From Maritimibacter harenae (GTDB lineage: Bacteria; Pseudomonadota; Alphaproteobacteria; Rhodobacterales; Rhodobacteraceae), in contig NZ_WTUX01000011.1 of NCBI RefSeq assembly GCF_009882975.1, positions 1 to 64,000 on the forward strand: 64,000 nucleotides of DNA, written 5' to 3'. Below the pieces are notes generated by a model, which was not told where the DNA came from, made no database searches, and was given only the letters and a program-made list of their open reading frames with translations. Positions within the stretch are counted from its first letter, which is position 1; the number at the start of each line of letters is the position of its first letter. Shown piece by piece: positions 32,951 to 43,850 of the stretch. The translations under genes and the position numbers were made by a program.

Positions 32951-33667
32951 ATGGCGAACAGGATGGACAAGGTCTTTCACACGACCGGCATAACCAAGGT
33001 CTACCGCACCGGCGAGGTGGAGGTGCATGCGCTGCGTGGCGTGGATGCCGAGCTTTACGCCGGCGAATTCACGGTGCTGCTCGGCGCGTCGGGGTCCGGG
33101 AAGTCGACGCTTCTCAACATTCTCGGCGGGCTCGATCACGCGACGGCGGGGGAGGCGTGGTTTCGCGACATGGAGCTCACCGCCATGTCCGAACGCGAGC
33201 TCACGCGCTACCGGCGCGACCACGTGGGCTTCGTGTTCCAGTTCTACAACCTCGTCCCATCGCTCACGGCGCGCGAGAACGTGGCGCTGGTGACAGAGAT
33301 CGCGAAACAGCCGATGAAACCGGAAGAGGCGCTGGAGCGTGTGGGGCTGACCCACCGGCTCGACCATTTTCCGGCAGAGATGTCGGGTGGCGAACAGCAG
33401 CGCGTGGCCATCGCGCGCGCCATCGCCAAGCGGCCCGAGGTGCTTTTGTGCGACGAGCCCACAGGGGCGCTCGACAGCCGCACGGGCGTGCAGGTGCTCG
33501 ACGCGCTCGAGAGGATCAACGCCGAGCTCGGCACCTCGACCATCGTCATCACGCATAACGCGGGCATCCGCGCGATGGCGCACCGGGTCGTGCATTTTGC
33601 CGACGGCAACATCGCCGAGGTGACGACCAACGACACGCGCGTCGCGGCCTCCGAGATCGTGTGGTGA
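32951..33667 (+). CDS. MacB/LolD-type ABC transporter ATPase
   Basis: A 238-residue ATP-binding subunit. Walker A is [20 protein letters not shown], the signature is [19 protein letters not shown], and Walker B is [16 protein letters not shown]. The Q-loop [14 protein letters not shown] is typical of the LolD/MacB subgroup, which extracts substrates from the membrane. It overlaps or abuts the permease gene, so both act together. The whole set of ATPase, large permease and HlyD-like adaptor resembles a MacAB efflux pump. Confidence 0.93.
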   Translation: MANRMDKVFHTTGITKVYRTGEVEVHALRGVDAELYAGEFTVLLGASGSGKSTLLNILGGLDHATAGEAWFRDMELTAMSERELTRYRRDHVGFVFQFYNLVPSLTARENVALVTEIAKQPMKPEEALERVGLTHRLDHFPAEMSGGEQQRVAIARAIAKRPEVLLCDEPTGALDSRTGVQVLDALERINAELGTSTIVITHNAGIRAMAHRVVHFADGNIAEVTTNDTRVAASEIVW

Positions 33668-33669
33668 CC

Positions 33670-36033
33670 ATGCGCGCGCTGGACCGCAAGCTCTTCCGTG
33701 ACATCCGCCGCCTCTGGGCGCAGTCGCTGGCGATCGCGGCGGTCCTGTCTGTTGGCGTGATGATCATGGTCATGGCTTTCGGCACCCAGCGTTCGCTGAC
33801 AGAGACGCGCGATACGTTCTACGACCGGGCGCGCTTCGCGGACATCTGGTCCCAGGCGGCCCGGGCGCCCAAGACGCTGGTCGAAGAGATCGCCGCCATC
33901 CCCGGGGTCGCGCGTGTCGAGCCGCGCATCAGCCAGTACGCCGTGATGGACCTGCCGGACATGGACGATCCGGCGATGGCCCAGATCCTTTCGATCCCCG
34001 CCTCGGGCGAACCCGCGATGAACGCGCTCATCGTGAAGGAAGGCCGGCTCCCCGGTTTCGGGCGACGTGACGAAGTGGTCGTCAACGAAGCCTTCGCGCT
34101 GGCCCATGACTACGGTCCGGGCGACGCGCTCTCGGTCACGCTCAACGGGCAGAAGCGCGACGTGCGCATCGTGGGCGTCGTCCTGAGCCCCGAGTTCATC
34201 TACACGATCGGCCCCGGCTCGATCATGCCCGACGACGAACGGTTCGGCATACTCTGGATGGCCGAGGACGTTCTGGCGGCCGCCTTCAACCTGTCGGGGG
34301 CGTTCAACTCGGTCACCCTGTCGGTCACGCGCGGCACCGATCTTGCCCCGGTCAAGGATGCACTGGAGACGCTGCTCAAACCTTACGGCGGGACCGGGCC
34401 ATACGACCGGGAACAGCAGATCTCAAACGCCTTTCTCGACGGCGAGCTCGAGCAGCTCGACGTGATGGCGCGGATCGTGCCGCCGATCTTCCTCGTTGTG
34501 AGCGCCTTCCTGGTCAACATGGTGCTGGGCCGCCTGATCCAGCTCGAACGCGAGCAGATCGGGCTTCTCAAGGCGCTGGGTTATTCCACCGGCGAGATCG
34601 CCGCGCATTACCTCAAGCTGTCGCTCGGGATCGGGGCGCTCGGCGTCGCGCTGGGCTGGCTCATGGGGCTGATCGCGTCACAGGCGATGGCCTCGGTCTA
34701 CGTGGAATATTTCCACTTCCCCTATCTCGTCTTCGTGCAGCGCCCGTCGGTCTACGTGATCGGCGCGGCGGCCGGGCTGATCGCGGCGCTCGCGGGCGCC
34801 TTGATGGCCGTGCGCCGGGTGGTGGGGCTGTCGCCCGCGGTCGCCATGTCGCCACCGGCACCCACGCGCTTTCGCCGCGGGCTCTTCGACCGGCTGATCC
34901 GCGTCTTCCGACCCGAGCAGCCCACGATGATGATCATGCGCGCCATCGGCCGTTGGCCTCTGCGCGCCGCGCTCACCAGCTTCGGGATCTCGATCTCGGC
35001 GGCGATCATCGTCGCGGGGCTCTTCATGTTCGACAGCTTCGACGAGCTTCTCGACGTGGCCTTCGTGCAGGCCAACCGGCAGGACGCGATCCTCGAGTTC
35101 GCCCTCGAGCGGCCCGAGGAGGTGCTGGACGCGATCGAGGATCTGCCCGGCATCCTCGTGGCCGAGGGCAGCCTGTCGATCCCGGCGCGGCTCCACCACG
35201 GGCATTACACGCGCACCATCGGGATCGAGGCCGCGCGGCCGGACAACGACCTCGTTCGGGTCTTCGACGGCGACGACCGGGTCGAGGTGGCCCCGGAACA
35301 CGGGATCGTGCTGGCCAAGCGCCTGGCCGGGCATCTCGACGTGGGCGTGGGCGACATGGTCGAGATCGAGTTCCTGCAGGAGGGCGACACGCGCTATCGC
35401 GTGCCGGTCACGGGCACCGTGGCGCAGTTCTTCGGTCTCTCGGCCTACATGGACCTGGAGACGGCAAGCCGCCTTCTGGGCCAGGCGCCGCGCGTGACCC
35501 TGTCCAACGTGGTGATCGACGACGCGCAACGCGCGGACCTGTTCGAAGCGGTCAAGGCCAGCCCCGCGATCTCGGGCATCACCTACATGTCCGAAGTGCG
35601 CGAAGGGTTCGACGAAACCATTGCCGAAAGCGCGGGGATCACGCTCACGATCTACACCTTCATGGCGGCCCTGATCGCCATCGGCGTGGTCTACAACTCC
35701 GCCCGCATCCAGTTGTCCGAGCGCGCCCGCGAGCTTGCGAGCCTGCGCATCCTGGGCTTCACGCGCGGCGAGGTCAGCTACATCCTCCTGGGCGAGCTTT
35801 TCATTCTCACGCTCGTGGCGATCCCCGTCGGACTCGTCATGGGCTACGGCATGGCCGCGGCGATGGTCGAGAGCTTCAAGTCGGACCTCTACGCGCTGCC
35901 GCTGATCGTCACCGACACAACCTACTGGCGGGCTGCCGGCGTCGTGGCCGGGGCCACGGTCGTCTCGGCGCTGATCGTGCGCCGCCGGATCGACCGGATG
36001 GACCTGGTCGCCGTCATGAAAACAAGGGAGTAA
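33670..36033 (+). CDS. FtsX/MacB-type ABC permease
   Basis: A 787-residue membrane protein with two FtsX domains, the larger architecture found in some LolC/MacB-like exporters. An N-terminal helix (SLAIAAVLSVGVMIMVMAFG) is followed by a large periplasmic domain. Further helices include PPIFLVVSAFLVNMVLGRLI, LGIGALGVALGWLMGLIA and, near the end, ITLTIYTFMAALIAIGVVYN. The FtsX hallmark EREQIGLLKALGYSTGEIA appears in the middle, with a second copy ERARELASLRILGFTRGEVS. It starts within three bases of the ATPase stop. A GTG at 33661 is an alternative start overlapping it. Confidence 0.92.
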   Translation: MRALDRKLFRDIRRLWAQSLAIAAVLSVGVMIMVMAFGTQRSLTETRDTFYDRARFADIWSQAARAPKTLVEEIAAIPGVARVEPRISQYAVMDLPDMDDPAMAQILSIPASGEPAMNALIVKEGRLPGFGRRDEVVVNEAFALAHDYGPGDALSVTLNGQKRDVRIVGVVLSPEFIYTIGPGSIMPDDERFGILWMAEDVLAAAFNLSGAFNSVTLSVTRGTDLAPVKDALETLLKPYGGTGPYDREQQISNAFLDGELEQLDVMARIVPPIFLVVSAFLVNMVLGRLIQLEREQIGLLKALGYSTGEIAAHYLKLSLGIGALGVALGWLMGLIASQAMASVYVEYFHFPYLVFVQRPSVYVIGAAAGLIAALAGALMAVRRVVGLSPAVAMSPPAPTRFRRGLFDRLIRVFRPEQPTMMIMRAIGRWPLRAALTSFGISISAAIIVAGLFMFDSFDELLDVAFVQANRQDAILEFALERPEEVLDAIEDLPGILVAEGSLSIPARLHHGHYTRTIGIEAARPDNDLVRVFDGDDRVEVAPEHGIVLAKRLAGHLDVGVGDMVEIEFLQEGDTRYRVPVTGTVAQFFGLSAYMDLETASRLLGQAPRVTLSNVVIDDAQRADLFEAVKASPAISGITYMSEVREGFDETIAESAGITLTIYTFMAALIAIGVVYNSARIQLSERARELASLRILGFTRGEVSYILLGELFILTLVAIPVGLVMGYGMAAAMVESFKSDLYALPLIVTDTTYWRAAGVVAGATVVSALIVRRRIDRMDLVAVMKTRE

Positions 36034-36036
36034 CCC

Positions 36037-37245
36037 ATGAAAGTGAGAAACGTCGTGATCGGCGCGGTGGCGATCCTTGCCATCGGCGGGGCGGTCTGGG
36101 TCTCGATGCAGCCGGAGGTGGTGCCGGTCGACATGGACGAGGTCACGTCCGGCCCGATGGAGGTCACGGTGAACGCTGACGGCACCACCCGCGTGCGCGA
36201 CGTCTACGAGGTCGCGGCCCCGGTGTCGGGCAAGGTCCTGCGCGCGCCGGTGCACGTGGGAGACCCGGTCGTCGTAGGCGAAACCGTGATCGCGCGGATC
36301 GAACCCGGCGAGCCCGCCTTTCTCGACGAGCGCGCCCGCAAGCAGGCCGAGGCGGCGGTTGCGCAGGCCGAGGCGGCGATGGCGCTCGCCCAGACGCAGA
36401 TCACCGTGGCCGAGGCCGACCTGACCAACGCGCAGCGCGTGCTGAACCGCGTCCTCGACCTGCACGAACGCGGCACGGTGCCCGTGGCGCAGGTCGAAGA
36501 GGCGGAGACGACGGTGAACATCGCCGCCGCGCGGCTCGACAGCGCGTTCGCGACCTTCGACATGCGCGAAAGCGAACTGGCGGCCGCCAAGGCGGTGCTG
36601 ACCCAGCCCAGCGAGGGCGAAACGCTCGACGGGGAGGCCTGCTGCATCCGCCTTCACGCCCCGGTCTCCGGCACGGTGCTTTCGGTCGCCTCGGTCTCCG
36701 AGCGGCCGGTCGCGGCCGGCACCACGCTTCTGAGCATCGGCCCGACCGACGACCTGGAGATCGTGGTCGAGCTCCTGTCCACCGACGCCGTGCGCCTGGA
36801 GCCCGGGGCGCGGGCGCATATCGAGCGCTGGGGCGGGAACCGGGCGCTCTCCGCGGTCGTGCGCGAGATCGAGCCGGCCGCCTTCACCAAGATCTCCGCC
36901 CTCGGGATCGAGGAGCAGCGCGTGCGCGTGGTGCTAGAATTCGCGGAGGGCGAGGACGTGCCCACTCTGGGCCACAACTTCCGTGTCTACGCGCGGATCG
37001 TGGAATGGGCCGCGGAGGATGCGCTGCGCGTGCCGATTTCGGCGCTCTTTCGGGAAGGGTCGACCTGGGCCGTCTTCGTGGTCGAAGACGGTGTGGCCGA
37101 ACTGCGCACGATCGAGATCGGCCAGCGCAACACGGACGAGGCGCAGGTCCTGTCGGGGCTGGAGCCGGGGGCGGTGGTCATCACCCATCCCAGCGACCGG
37201 GTCTCGGACGGGGTGCTGGTCGAAGCGCGCGAGACCGGCGGCTAG
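36037..37245 (+). CDS. HlyD/MacA-type periplasmic adaptor
   Basis: A 402-residue membrane-fusion protein that links an inner-membrane exporter to an outer-membrane channel. One N-terminal helix (NVVIGAVAILAIGGAVWV) anchors it. The lipoyl half-domains are visible as YEVAAPVSGKVLRAPVHVGD and RLHAPVSGTVLSVASVSERP, separated by a coiled-coil hairpin (RARKQAEAAVAQAEAAMALA and onward). It is the third gene of the efflux operon, four bases after the permease stop. The stop codon shares the palindrome CTAG with the stop of the convergent pxpA gene. TolC at 2.7 kb is a possible outer-membrane partner. Confidence 0.92.
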   Translation: MKVRNVVIGAVAILAIGGAVWVSMQPEVVPVDMDEVTSGPMEVTVNADGTTRVRDVYEVAAPVSGKVLRAPVHVGDPVVVGETVIARIEPGEPAFLDERARKQAEAAVAQAEAAMALAQTQITVAEADLTNAQRVLNRVLDLHERGTVPVAQVEEAETTVNIAAARLDSAFATFDMRESELAAAKAVLTQPSEGETLDGEACCIRLHAPVSGTVLSVASVSERPVAAGTTLLSIGPTDDLEIVVELLSTDAVRLEPGARAHIERWGGNRALSAVVREIEPAAFTKISALGIEEQRVRVVLEFAEGEDVPTLGHNFRVYARIVEWAAEDALRVPISALFREGSTWAVFVVEDGVAELRTIEIGQRNTDEAQVLSGLEPGAVVITHPSDRVSDGVLVEARETGG

Positions 37246-38000
37246 ACCCGGCTCAACGTGACGCCTGCGCCCTCCAGCGCCGCGCGCACGGCGCGCGCGG
37301 CCGTGACCGCCTCGGGGCTGTCGCCATGCAGGCAGATCGTGTCGACCGGCGTCTCCAGCACCTTGCCGGAGGCGGCGGTGATCGCGCCATTGGTGACCAT
37401 CTCGACCGCGCGCGCCGCGATGTCCTCGGGATCGTGGAGCACCGCGCCGGGCCGGGCCCGGTCCATGAGCCTGCCGTCGTCGCCGTAGGCGCGGTCCGCG
37501 AAGACCTCGCAGGCGATGCGCGCGCCAAGGTCGCGGGCCGCCCGTTCCTGTGCCGTGGCGGGCAGGACGAAGAGCGTGATGTCCGGCGCGACCGAGAGCG
37601 CGGCCTCGAAACAGGCGCGCGCCAGCGTCTCGTCATCGGCCGCCATGTTGTAAAGCGCGCCGTGAAGCTTGAGGTGGCGCACCTCGGCGCCCACGCCCGC
37701 CGCCATCGCCTGCGCCGCGCCCAGCTGGTAGCGCACGAGGTTGCCCGCGCTCTCCGGTCCGATCGCCATGCGCCGCCGGCCGAAACCCTGAAGGTCCGGC
37801 AGGCCGGGATGCGCCCCGATGCCGACCCCGCGCCGGGCCGCCGACGCCATGGTGCTGGCCATCACGTCCCAGTCGCCGGCGTGGAAGCCGCAGGCGATGT
37901 TGGCTGACGTCACGACCTCCAACAATGCGTCGTCGTCGCCCGTGCGCCAGGGGCCGAACCCTTCGCCCATGTCCGCGTTCAGGTCCACACTCAGTGTCAT
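37242..38000 (-). CDS. pxpA: 5-oxoprolinase subunit A (LamB/YcsF family)
   Basis: A 252-residue barrel protein that forms, with PxpB and PxpC, the prokaryotic ATP-dependent 5-oxoprolinase converting pyroglutamate to glutamate. The N-terminal signature VDLNADMGEGFGPWRTGDDD and the segments SANIACGFHAGD and IGAHPGLPDLQGFGRR are diagnostic of the LamB/YcsF family. Further marks are HLKLHGALYNMAADD, which carries conserved His residues, and CEVFADRAYGDDGRL. It is the last gene of the pxpBCA operon and overlaps pxpC by four bases. Its stop overlaps the stop of the efflux adaptor gene. Confidence 0.95.
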   Translation of the reverse strand: MTLSVDLNADMGEGFGPWRTGDDDALLEVVTSANIACGFHAGDWDVMASTMASAARRGVGIGAHPGLPDLQGFGRRRMAIGPESAGNLVRYQLGAAQAMAAGVGAEVRHLKLHGALYNMAADDETLARACFEAALSVAPDITLFVLPATAQERAARDLGARIACEVFADRAYGDDGRLMDRARPGAVLHDPEDIAARAVEMVTNGAITAASGKVLETPVDTICLHGDSPEAVTAARAVRAALEGAGVTLSRV

Positions 38001-39025
38001 GTGTCGTCTCCGGTCTCGGGGCGCCCGTCGGTGACGCCGCTGATCAGTTGATAGGCGAGAAGATCGGGAATGTCTTCCGGGCGCCGCACGAGGGGGCGCA
38101 GGGACCGGGGCAGGGCGTCCCTTGCCGCCCGGGCCTTGCCCTCGGCCTCGACCGCCGCCGCGAGCGACACAAACCGGAACCTGAGCGCCGCGCCCGCCGG
38201 GGCCTGCGCCACGATGGGCAGGTCGGCCGGGATCACGGTGCCGATCCGGGGATAGCCCCCGGTCGTCTGGCATTCGGCCAGCAGTACGAAAGGCGTGCCG
38301 TCGCCGGTGACCTGGATGTCGCCCGGCGTGATGACCTCGGAGAGGACCGATAGCCCCTCGGTGCTGTGGAAGCCCTCGCCCTCGGGCCGGGCGGCCACGC
38401 CCATGCGGTTGCCCCGGGCATCGCGGTGGAAAGTCGTCGCCTCGAAGCGGGCACGTTCTTCGTTCGTGAAGAAATCCGTCTGCAGGCTTTCCACGATCCG
38501 CACCTCGCCGCCGGCAAAGCGCGGCGCGGGATCGAAGGTGAGCCCGGTGCGCTCCGGGCGCGCGTCATCCCCCAGCGGAAGGCGCGTGCCCGCCGCGATG
38601 ACGTCCCCGATCCCGGCCGCCAGATGCACGCCGCGCGCGCCCAGCCGCTCCGGCGTGTCGATGCCGCCGCCCACGTGGAGATAGCCATAGTAGCCCGCCT
38701 CGACCGCTCCGATCGAAAGGCGGCTCCCCGCGGGCACGTCGTGGCTTGCGTTCCAGGCCAGCCGGGCACCGTCCAGCCTCGCCGCCATCGGCGCGCCGGT
38801 GAGCGCGATGCGGATGTCTGCCGTCGCCTCGAATTCGCCGCCCATGCCGGCAAGTTCCAGCGCCGCGCAGTCGCCGGGCTGGCCCAGCAAAGCCGCACCC
38901 TCGGCCAGCGCCAAGGGGTCGACCGCGCCCCCGCGCGACAGGCCGAAGCCCAGGAAGCCCGGCCGGCCCGTGTCCTGGACGCTGACACCGGGGCCCGCCC
39001 GGTGGACAATGAGTTCAGCGCTCAT
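37997..39025 (-). CDS. pxpC: 5-oxoprolinase subunit C (biotin-dependent carboxyltransferase fold)
   Basis: A 342-residue protein of the AHS2 / allophanate-hydrolase-subunit-2 family. Marks are VQDTGRPGFLGFGLSRGGAV, then GNRMGVAARPEGEG and TPGDIQVTGDGTPFVLLAEC, a run characteristic of PxpC, with GGYPRIGTVIPADLP close behind. It pairs with PxpB and PxpA. The ATG at 39025 overlaps the pxpB stop by four bases. A longer open frame toward 39886 runs antisense-like through pxpB and was not used. Confidence 0.94.
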   Translation of the reverse strand: MSAELIVHRAGPGVSVQDTGRPGFLGFGLSRGGAVDPLALAEGAALLGQPGDCAALELAGMGGEFEATADIRIALTGAPMAARLDGARLAWNASHDVPAGSRLSIGAVEAGYYGYLHVGGGIDTPERLGARGVHLAAGIGDVIAAGTRLPLGDDARPERTGLTFDPAPRFAGGEVRIVESLQTDFFTNEERARFEATTFHRDARGNRMGVAARPEGEGFHSTEGLSVLSEVITPGDIQVTGDGTPFVLLAECQTTGGYPRIGTVIPADLPIVAQAPAGAALRFRFVSLAAAVEAEGKARAARDALPRSLRPLVRRPEDIPDLLAYQLISGVTDGRPETGDDT

Positions 39026-39756
39026 GCCAGCCGCTCCGACGTCGCGCCGCCGTCCGGGTCGTCCTTCAGCCGCTCGTAGGTCTCGCGCGCGACCGGGTCG
39101 AAGCGCACCTCGTCGCCGGGGCGCAGGAGGAAGGGCGCCTCGTCCTCGGGCCGGAACAGCCGGAACGCGGTCTGCCCGACGTGGCGCCAGCCGGTGGGCG
39201 TGGAGACGGAGAAGAGCACGAGCTGGCGGATGGCGACCGTGAGCGCGCCCACCGGCACACGCGGGGTGAGATCGGTCTGGCGGGGGATGTCCCACGCCTC
39301 GGGCAATTCGCCCAGGTAGGGCTGGCCGGGGGCGAACCCGATGGTCTGCACGCGCACCTGCGCCTCGGAGATCGAGCGGATCGCCTCGTCGGCGGAGAGG
39401 CCGGCGGCCTGCGCGGCCTCCTCCAGCTGCGGGGCGAGCTCGGTGCCGAAGACGGTGGGGATGCGCCAGAGCCGCCGCCCGTGGGGCAGCTCCGCGTCGA
39501 ACCAGTCGCGCGTGGCCAGCAGGTCCTCGAGCGCTGCGCGCATCGTCTCGTGCGGGACACGCAGCGGATCGAAGCGCAGGTAGGTGGAGACGAGTGAGGT
39601 CGAGGTCTCCTCGACCCCGTCGGGCGCCGCGCGTTCCAGCGCATCGCGCAAGGCCAGCGCGGCGCGGTTGGCCGGTTCGCTCAGCCGGTCGCCGAAGCTC
39701 ACGAGCATCCCGTCGATCCCGACGGTGCGGATCAGGGGCCAGGCGCTCCCGTTCAT
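39022..39756 (-). CDS. pxpB: 5-oxoprolinase subunit B (allophanate hydrolase subunit 1 family)
   Basis: A 244-residue AHS1-family protein. The N-terminal segment VGIDGMLVSFGDRLSEPAN, the central RIPTVFGTELAPQLEEAAQ, and TIGFAPGQPYLGELPEAW are typical. The late block VPVGALTVAIRQLVLFSVST completes the domain. It is the first gene of the pxpBCA operon. The divergent argE gene starts 165 bases away, so both promoters lie in that gap. It supplies the ATP-dependent half of pyroglutamate ring opening. Confidence 0.93.
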   Translation of the reverse strand: MNGSAWPLIRTVGIDGMLVSFGDRLSEPANRAALALRDALERAAPDGVEETSTSLVSTYLRFDPLRVPHETMRAALEDLLATRDWFDAELPHGRRLWRIPTVFGTELAPQLEEAAQAAGLSADEAIRSISEAQVRVQTIGFAPGQPYLGELPEAWDIPRQTDLTPRVPVGALTVAIRQLVLFSVSTPTGWRHVGQTAFRLFRPEDEAPFLLRPGDEVRFDPVARETYERLKDDPDGGATSERLA

Positions 39757-39921
39757 GCCCGGCGCGGGGTGCGACCGCCGGTTCGGCGGGCGGTGGAACG
39801 GTGCGTGTGGGGGACCCTGTTCGCCATGGCGCGACGTTAGCCGGGAAGCCTTGGGGCATCAACGACCCGTGCGGGTTCGGGGCCACTGGGCAAGGCCGCG
39901 CGAGCGTGGCAATGTCGCGCC

Positions 39922-41079
39922 ATGACCAAGCTCGACAATACCCGCCACATCCTGTCCCGGCTGATCGCCTACCCGACCGTGTCCTCGGAGAGCAACCTGG
40001 ACCTGATCGACTGGATCGCGGGCTATCTCGATGGGCTGGGCGCGCGGGTCGAGGTGCTGCGCGACGCGACCGGGAGCAAGGCCAACCTGTTTGCCACGCT
40101 CGGGCCCGAAGGGGACGGCGGCATCGTGCTGTCGGGCCATTCCGACGTGGTGCCGGTCGAGGACCAGGACTGGTCCTCCGACCCGTTCGAGATGCGCGAG
40201 TCGGACGGCAAGCTCTACGGGCGCGGGGCCTGCGACATGAAGGGGTTCATCGCCTGCGTTCTGGCGATGGCGCCGGAGTTCGCCCATGCCGAGCTAAAGC
40301 GCCCGATTCACTTCGCCTTCACACATGACGAGGAAATCGGCTGCCTGGGCGCGGCCGACCTGGTGGTCGCGCTCGAGGGGCGGGGGATCAAGCCCGCGAT
40401 GGCGATCATCGGCGAGCCCACCGAGATGCGCATCATCGAGGGTCACAAGGGTTGCTGCGAATACACCACCCGGTTCACCGGGCTCGAGGGCCACGGCTCC
40501 GACCCCGACGTGGGCGTGAACGCGGCAGAATACGCCGTGCGCTATGTCAGCCGCCTGATGGAGCTGCGCGAAGAGCTCAAGACCCGCGTGCCGGAGGGCA
40601 GCGCCTTCGAGCCGCCCTGGACCACGCTCAACGTGGGCCGCCTGCACGGGGGCGTCGCGCACAACGTGATCGTCGGCAAGGCCGAAGTCGAATGGGAATT
40701 TCGCCCGGTGGTCGAGGACGACATGACCTTCGTGAAGGCCGAGATGGACCGCTACGCCCGCGACGTGCTTCTGCCCGCGATGCAGAAGGTCGAGCCCGAG
40801 GCGCGCATCGAGACCGAGGTGATCGGCGAGGTGGCGGGGCTCGAGCCGATGGACGAGAACGAGGCGCGCCGGCTGGTGGCCGAGCTGACGGGGGCCAACA
40901 CGGCCGGTCTCGTGTCCTTCGCGACCGAGGCGGGGCTTTTCCAGCGCATGGGGATGAGCGCGGTGGTTTGCGGCCCCGGCTCGATCGCGCAGGCGCACAA
41001 GCCCGACGAATTCGTCTCGCTCGACCAGATCTCGGCCTGTCTCGACATGCTGGCCGGCCTCGTGCGCAAGGTGAGCTGA
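39922..41079 (+). CDS. argE: Acetylornithine deacetylase
   Basis: A 385-residue zinc-dependent M20-family amidohydrolase that removes the acetyl group from N-acetylornithine in arginine synthesis. Metal ligands are H73 and D75 in VLSGHSDVVPVE, then YGRGACDMKGF (bridging Asp) and THDEEIGCLGA (catalytic Glu). The dimerisation domain is seen in the middle (HGGVAHNVIVGKAEVEWEF), and the final ligand is the His in SIAQAHKPDEFV. The length and overall pattern match the ArgE subgroup rather than DapE. It is a single gene next to the pxp operon, and both operons feed the glutamate/ornithine pool. Confidence 0.9.
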   Translation: MTKLDNTRHILSRLIAYPTVSSESNLDLIDWIAGYLDGLGARVEVLRDATGSKANLFATLGPEGDGGIVLSGHSDVVPVEDQDWSSDPFEMRESDGKLYGRGACDMKGFIACVLAMAPEFAHAELKRPIHFAFTHDEEIGCLGAADLVVALEGRGIKPAMAIIGEPTEMRIIEGHKGCCEYTTRFTGLEGHGSDPDVGVNAAEYAVRYVSRLMELREELKTRVPEGSAFEPPWTTLNVGRLHGGVAHNVIVGKAEVEWEFRPVVEDDMTFVKAEMDRYARDVLLPAMQKVEPEARIETEVIGEVAGLEPMDENEARRLVAELTGANTAGLVSFATEAGLFQRMGMSAVVCGPGSIAQAHKPDEFVSLDQISACLDMLAGLVRKVS

Positions 41080-41156
41080 GCGCTGCCGATCACGCGTTGT
41101 GCACGAAATGTTAACCTTTCCGGGGCATGCCGGGGCGAACGTCGGCGGTGGAGCCC

Positions 41157-41185
41157 TTGAAGCCCCCCTGAACCATGACTAGGCT
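41157..41185 (+). promoter_or_regulatory. Candidate clpP promoter
   Basis: TTGAAG (41157-41162), a 17-base spacer and TAGGCT (41180-41185) fit a sigma-70 type promoter about 48 bases before clpP. The CTTGAA overlapping the -35 box resembles the heat-shock sigma-32 -35 element, but no well-spaced heat-shock -10 follows. Confidence 0.4.
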
Positions 41186-41233
41186 CTGCACGACGGGCCA
41201 TCCGGCCCACGGAACAGTCAGAGGCAGGCGACA

Positions 41234-41857
41234 ATGAAAGACCCGATGGAAACCTACATGAACACCCTCGTTCCGATGGTCGTTGAACAGACCAGCCGGG
41301 GGGAGCGGGCATATGACATCTTCTCGCGCCTGCTCAAGGAACGGATCATCTTCCTGAACGGGCCGGTGCACGACGGCATGTCGTCGCTGATCTGTGCGCA
41401 GCTGCTTTTCCTGGAGGCGGACAACCCGTCGAAGGAAATCGCGATGTACATCAACTCGCCGGGCGGCGTGGTGACCAGCGGCCTGTCGATCTACGACACG
41501 ATGCAGTACATCAAGCCGAAGGTCTCGACCCTGGTGATCGGCCAGGCGGCCTCGATGGGCTCGCTCCTGCTGACCGCCGGTGCGCCGGGCATGCGCTTCT
41601 CGCTGCCCAACTCGCGCATCATGGTCCACCAGCCCTCGGGCGGCTACCAGGGGCAGGCGACGGACATCATGATCCACGCGCAGGAGACCCAGAAGCTCAA
41701 GGACCGGCTGAACCAGATCTACGTCAAGCACACCGGTCAGAAGCTTAAGGCGGTCGTGGACGCGCTGGAGCGCGACAACTTCATGGACCCGGAGCAGGCC
41801 AAGGACTGGGGCCTGATCGACGAGATTCTCGAGTCCCGCGTGGGCGAAGGAGAGTAA
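41234..41857 (+). CDS. clpP: ATP-dependent Clp protease proteolytic subunit
   Basis: A 207-residue serine protease that assembles as a 14-mer barrel. The catalytic triad is S107 in [12 protein letters not shown]132 in [10 protein letters not shown] and D181 in [12 protein letters not shown]. The Gly-rich [17 protein letters not shown] loop and the handle region are intact. The ATG follows AGGCAG by a normal spacing. clpX follows 138 bases downstream on the same strand, so the two gene products form ClpXP. A promoter-like sequence lies upstream. Confidence 0.97.
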   Translation: MKDPMETYMNTLVPMVVEQTSRGERAYDIFSRLLKERIIFLNGPVHDGMSSLICAQLLFLEADNPSKEIAMYINSPGGVVTSGLSIYDTMQYIKPKVSTLVIGQAASMGSLLLTAGAPGMRFSLPNSRIMVHQPSGGYQGQATDIMIHAQETQKLKDRLNQIYVKHTGQKLKAVVDALERDNFMDPEQAKDWGLIDEILESRVGEGE

Positions 41858-41994
41858 GCCCGCCACGCCCCCGCAGGCGTGATCAGAATCACATTGCGGG
41901 GGGCAAGTGGCTGCCCTAAGCTTGGGTGAAATGACGGACGGATATGCCCCGGGCGGGGCAGCAAGGAGCGGGGCGACAGCCCCCGAAAGGCGAT

Positions 41995-43266
<1,272 letters not shown>

Positions 43267-43292
43267 GCCGCGCGACAGGTTGTGACAGGATC

Positions 43293-43318
43293 AGGCCACC
43301 CCGCGGGGTGGCCTTTTT
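43293..43318 (+). terminator. Rho-independent terminator of clpX
   Basis: AGGCCACCCC and GGGGTGGCCT form a perfect 10-bp stem around CG, followed by TTTTT (43314-43318). The stem starts 26 bases after the clpX stop. Confidence 0.9.
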
Positions 43319-43333
43319 CATGGGAGAACGGAC

Positions 43334-43717
43334 ATGGACCGCAGGCATATTTCCTCGGGCTCGCCCTTCGAGACGCAGATCGGCTACTCCCGCGCGGTGG
43401 TGGTCGACGGCTGGATCTTCGTGGCTGGGACCACGGGCTACGACTACGAGACGATGACCATGCCCGATGACGTGGCCACCCAACGCGCCAACACGCTCGC
43501 CACCATAGGGCGCGCGCTGGCCGAAGCGGGGGCCACGCTCGACGACGTGGTGCAGGCGCGCTACATCCTGCCCGACCGCGCGGATTTCGAGGCCTGCTGG
43601 CCCGTCCTGTCGGCGGCCTTCGCCACGGCGCGCCCCGCGGCCACCATGTTCGAAGCGCGGCTGATGACCCCCGAGATGAAGATCGAGATCGAGGTGGTCG
43701 CACGCCAGCCCGGCTGA
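43334..43717 (+). CDS. RidA-family protein (enamine/imine deaminase)
   Basis: A 127-residue YjgF/RidA-type protein. The family segments are SGSPFETQIGYSRAVVVDGW, IFVAGTTGYDYETM, TIGRALAEAGATLDDVVQAR and the C-terminal PEMKIEIEVVA. The conserved arginine in VQARYILPD would bind the substrate carboxylate. Canonical RidA hydrolyses reactive 2-aminoacrylate released by PLP enzymes. This protein is divergent from the E. coli type, so the subgroup (Rid4-7-like) is uncertain. AGAACGGACATG places the start 15 bases beyond the clpX terminator. Confidence 0.85.
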   Translation: MDRRHISSGSPFETQIGYSRAVVVDGWIFVAGTTGYDYETMTMPDDVATQRANTLATIGRALAEAGATLDDVVQARYILPDRADFEACWPVLSAAFATARPAATMFEARLMTPEMKIEIEVVARQPG

Positions 43718-43850
43718 GCGCCTCCGACCGGCGGCAAACCGCGCGCCGAAGGGGCGGCCGGGCCCGCCCGGTTCGGCACATCGCCGCCAATCGGGCTGGA
43801 CCTTCGCGCCCTGTTGCGCCATACGGGAACGGACAAAATCGGAGGCACCC

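Noticed and set aside
41101-41233. Classical heat-shock promoter for clpP
   Set aside because: CTTGAA is present but no correctly spaced CCCCAT-like -10 follows; only a sigma-70 type match was kept.
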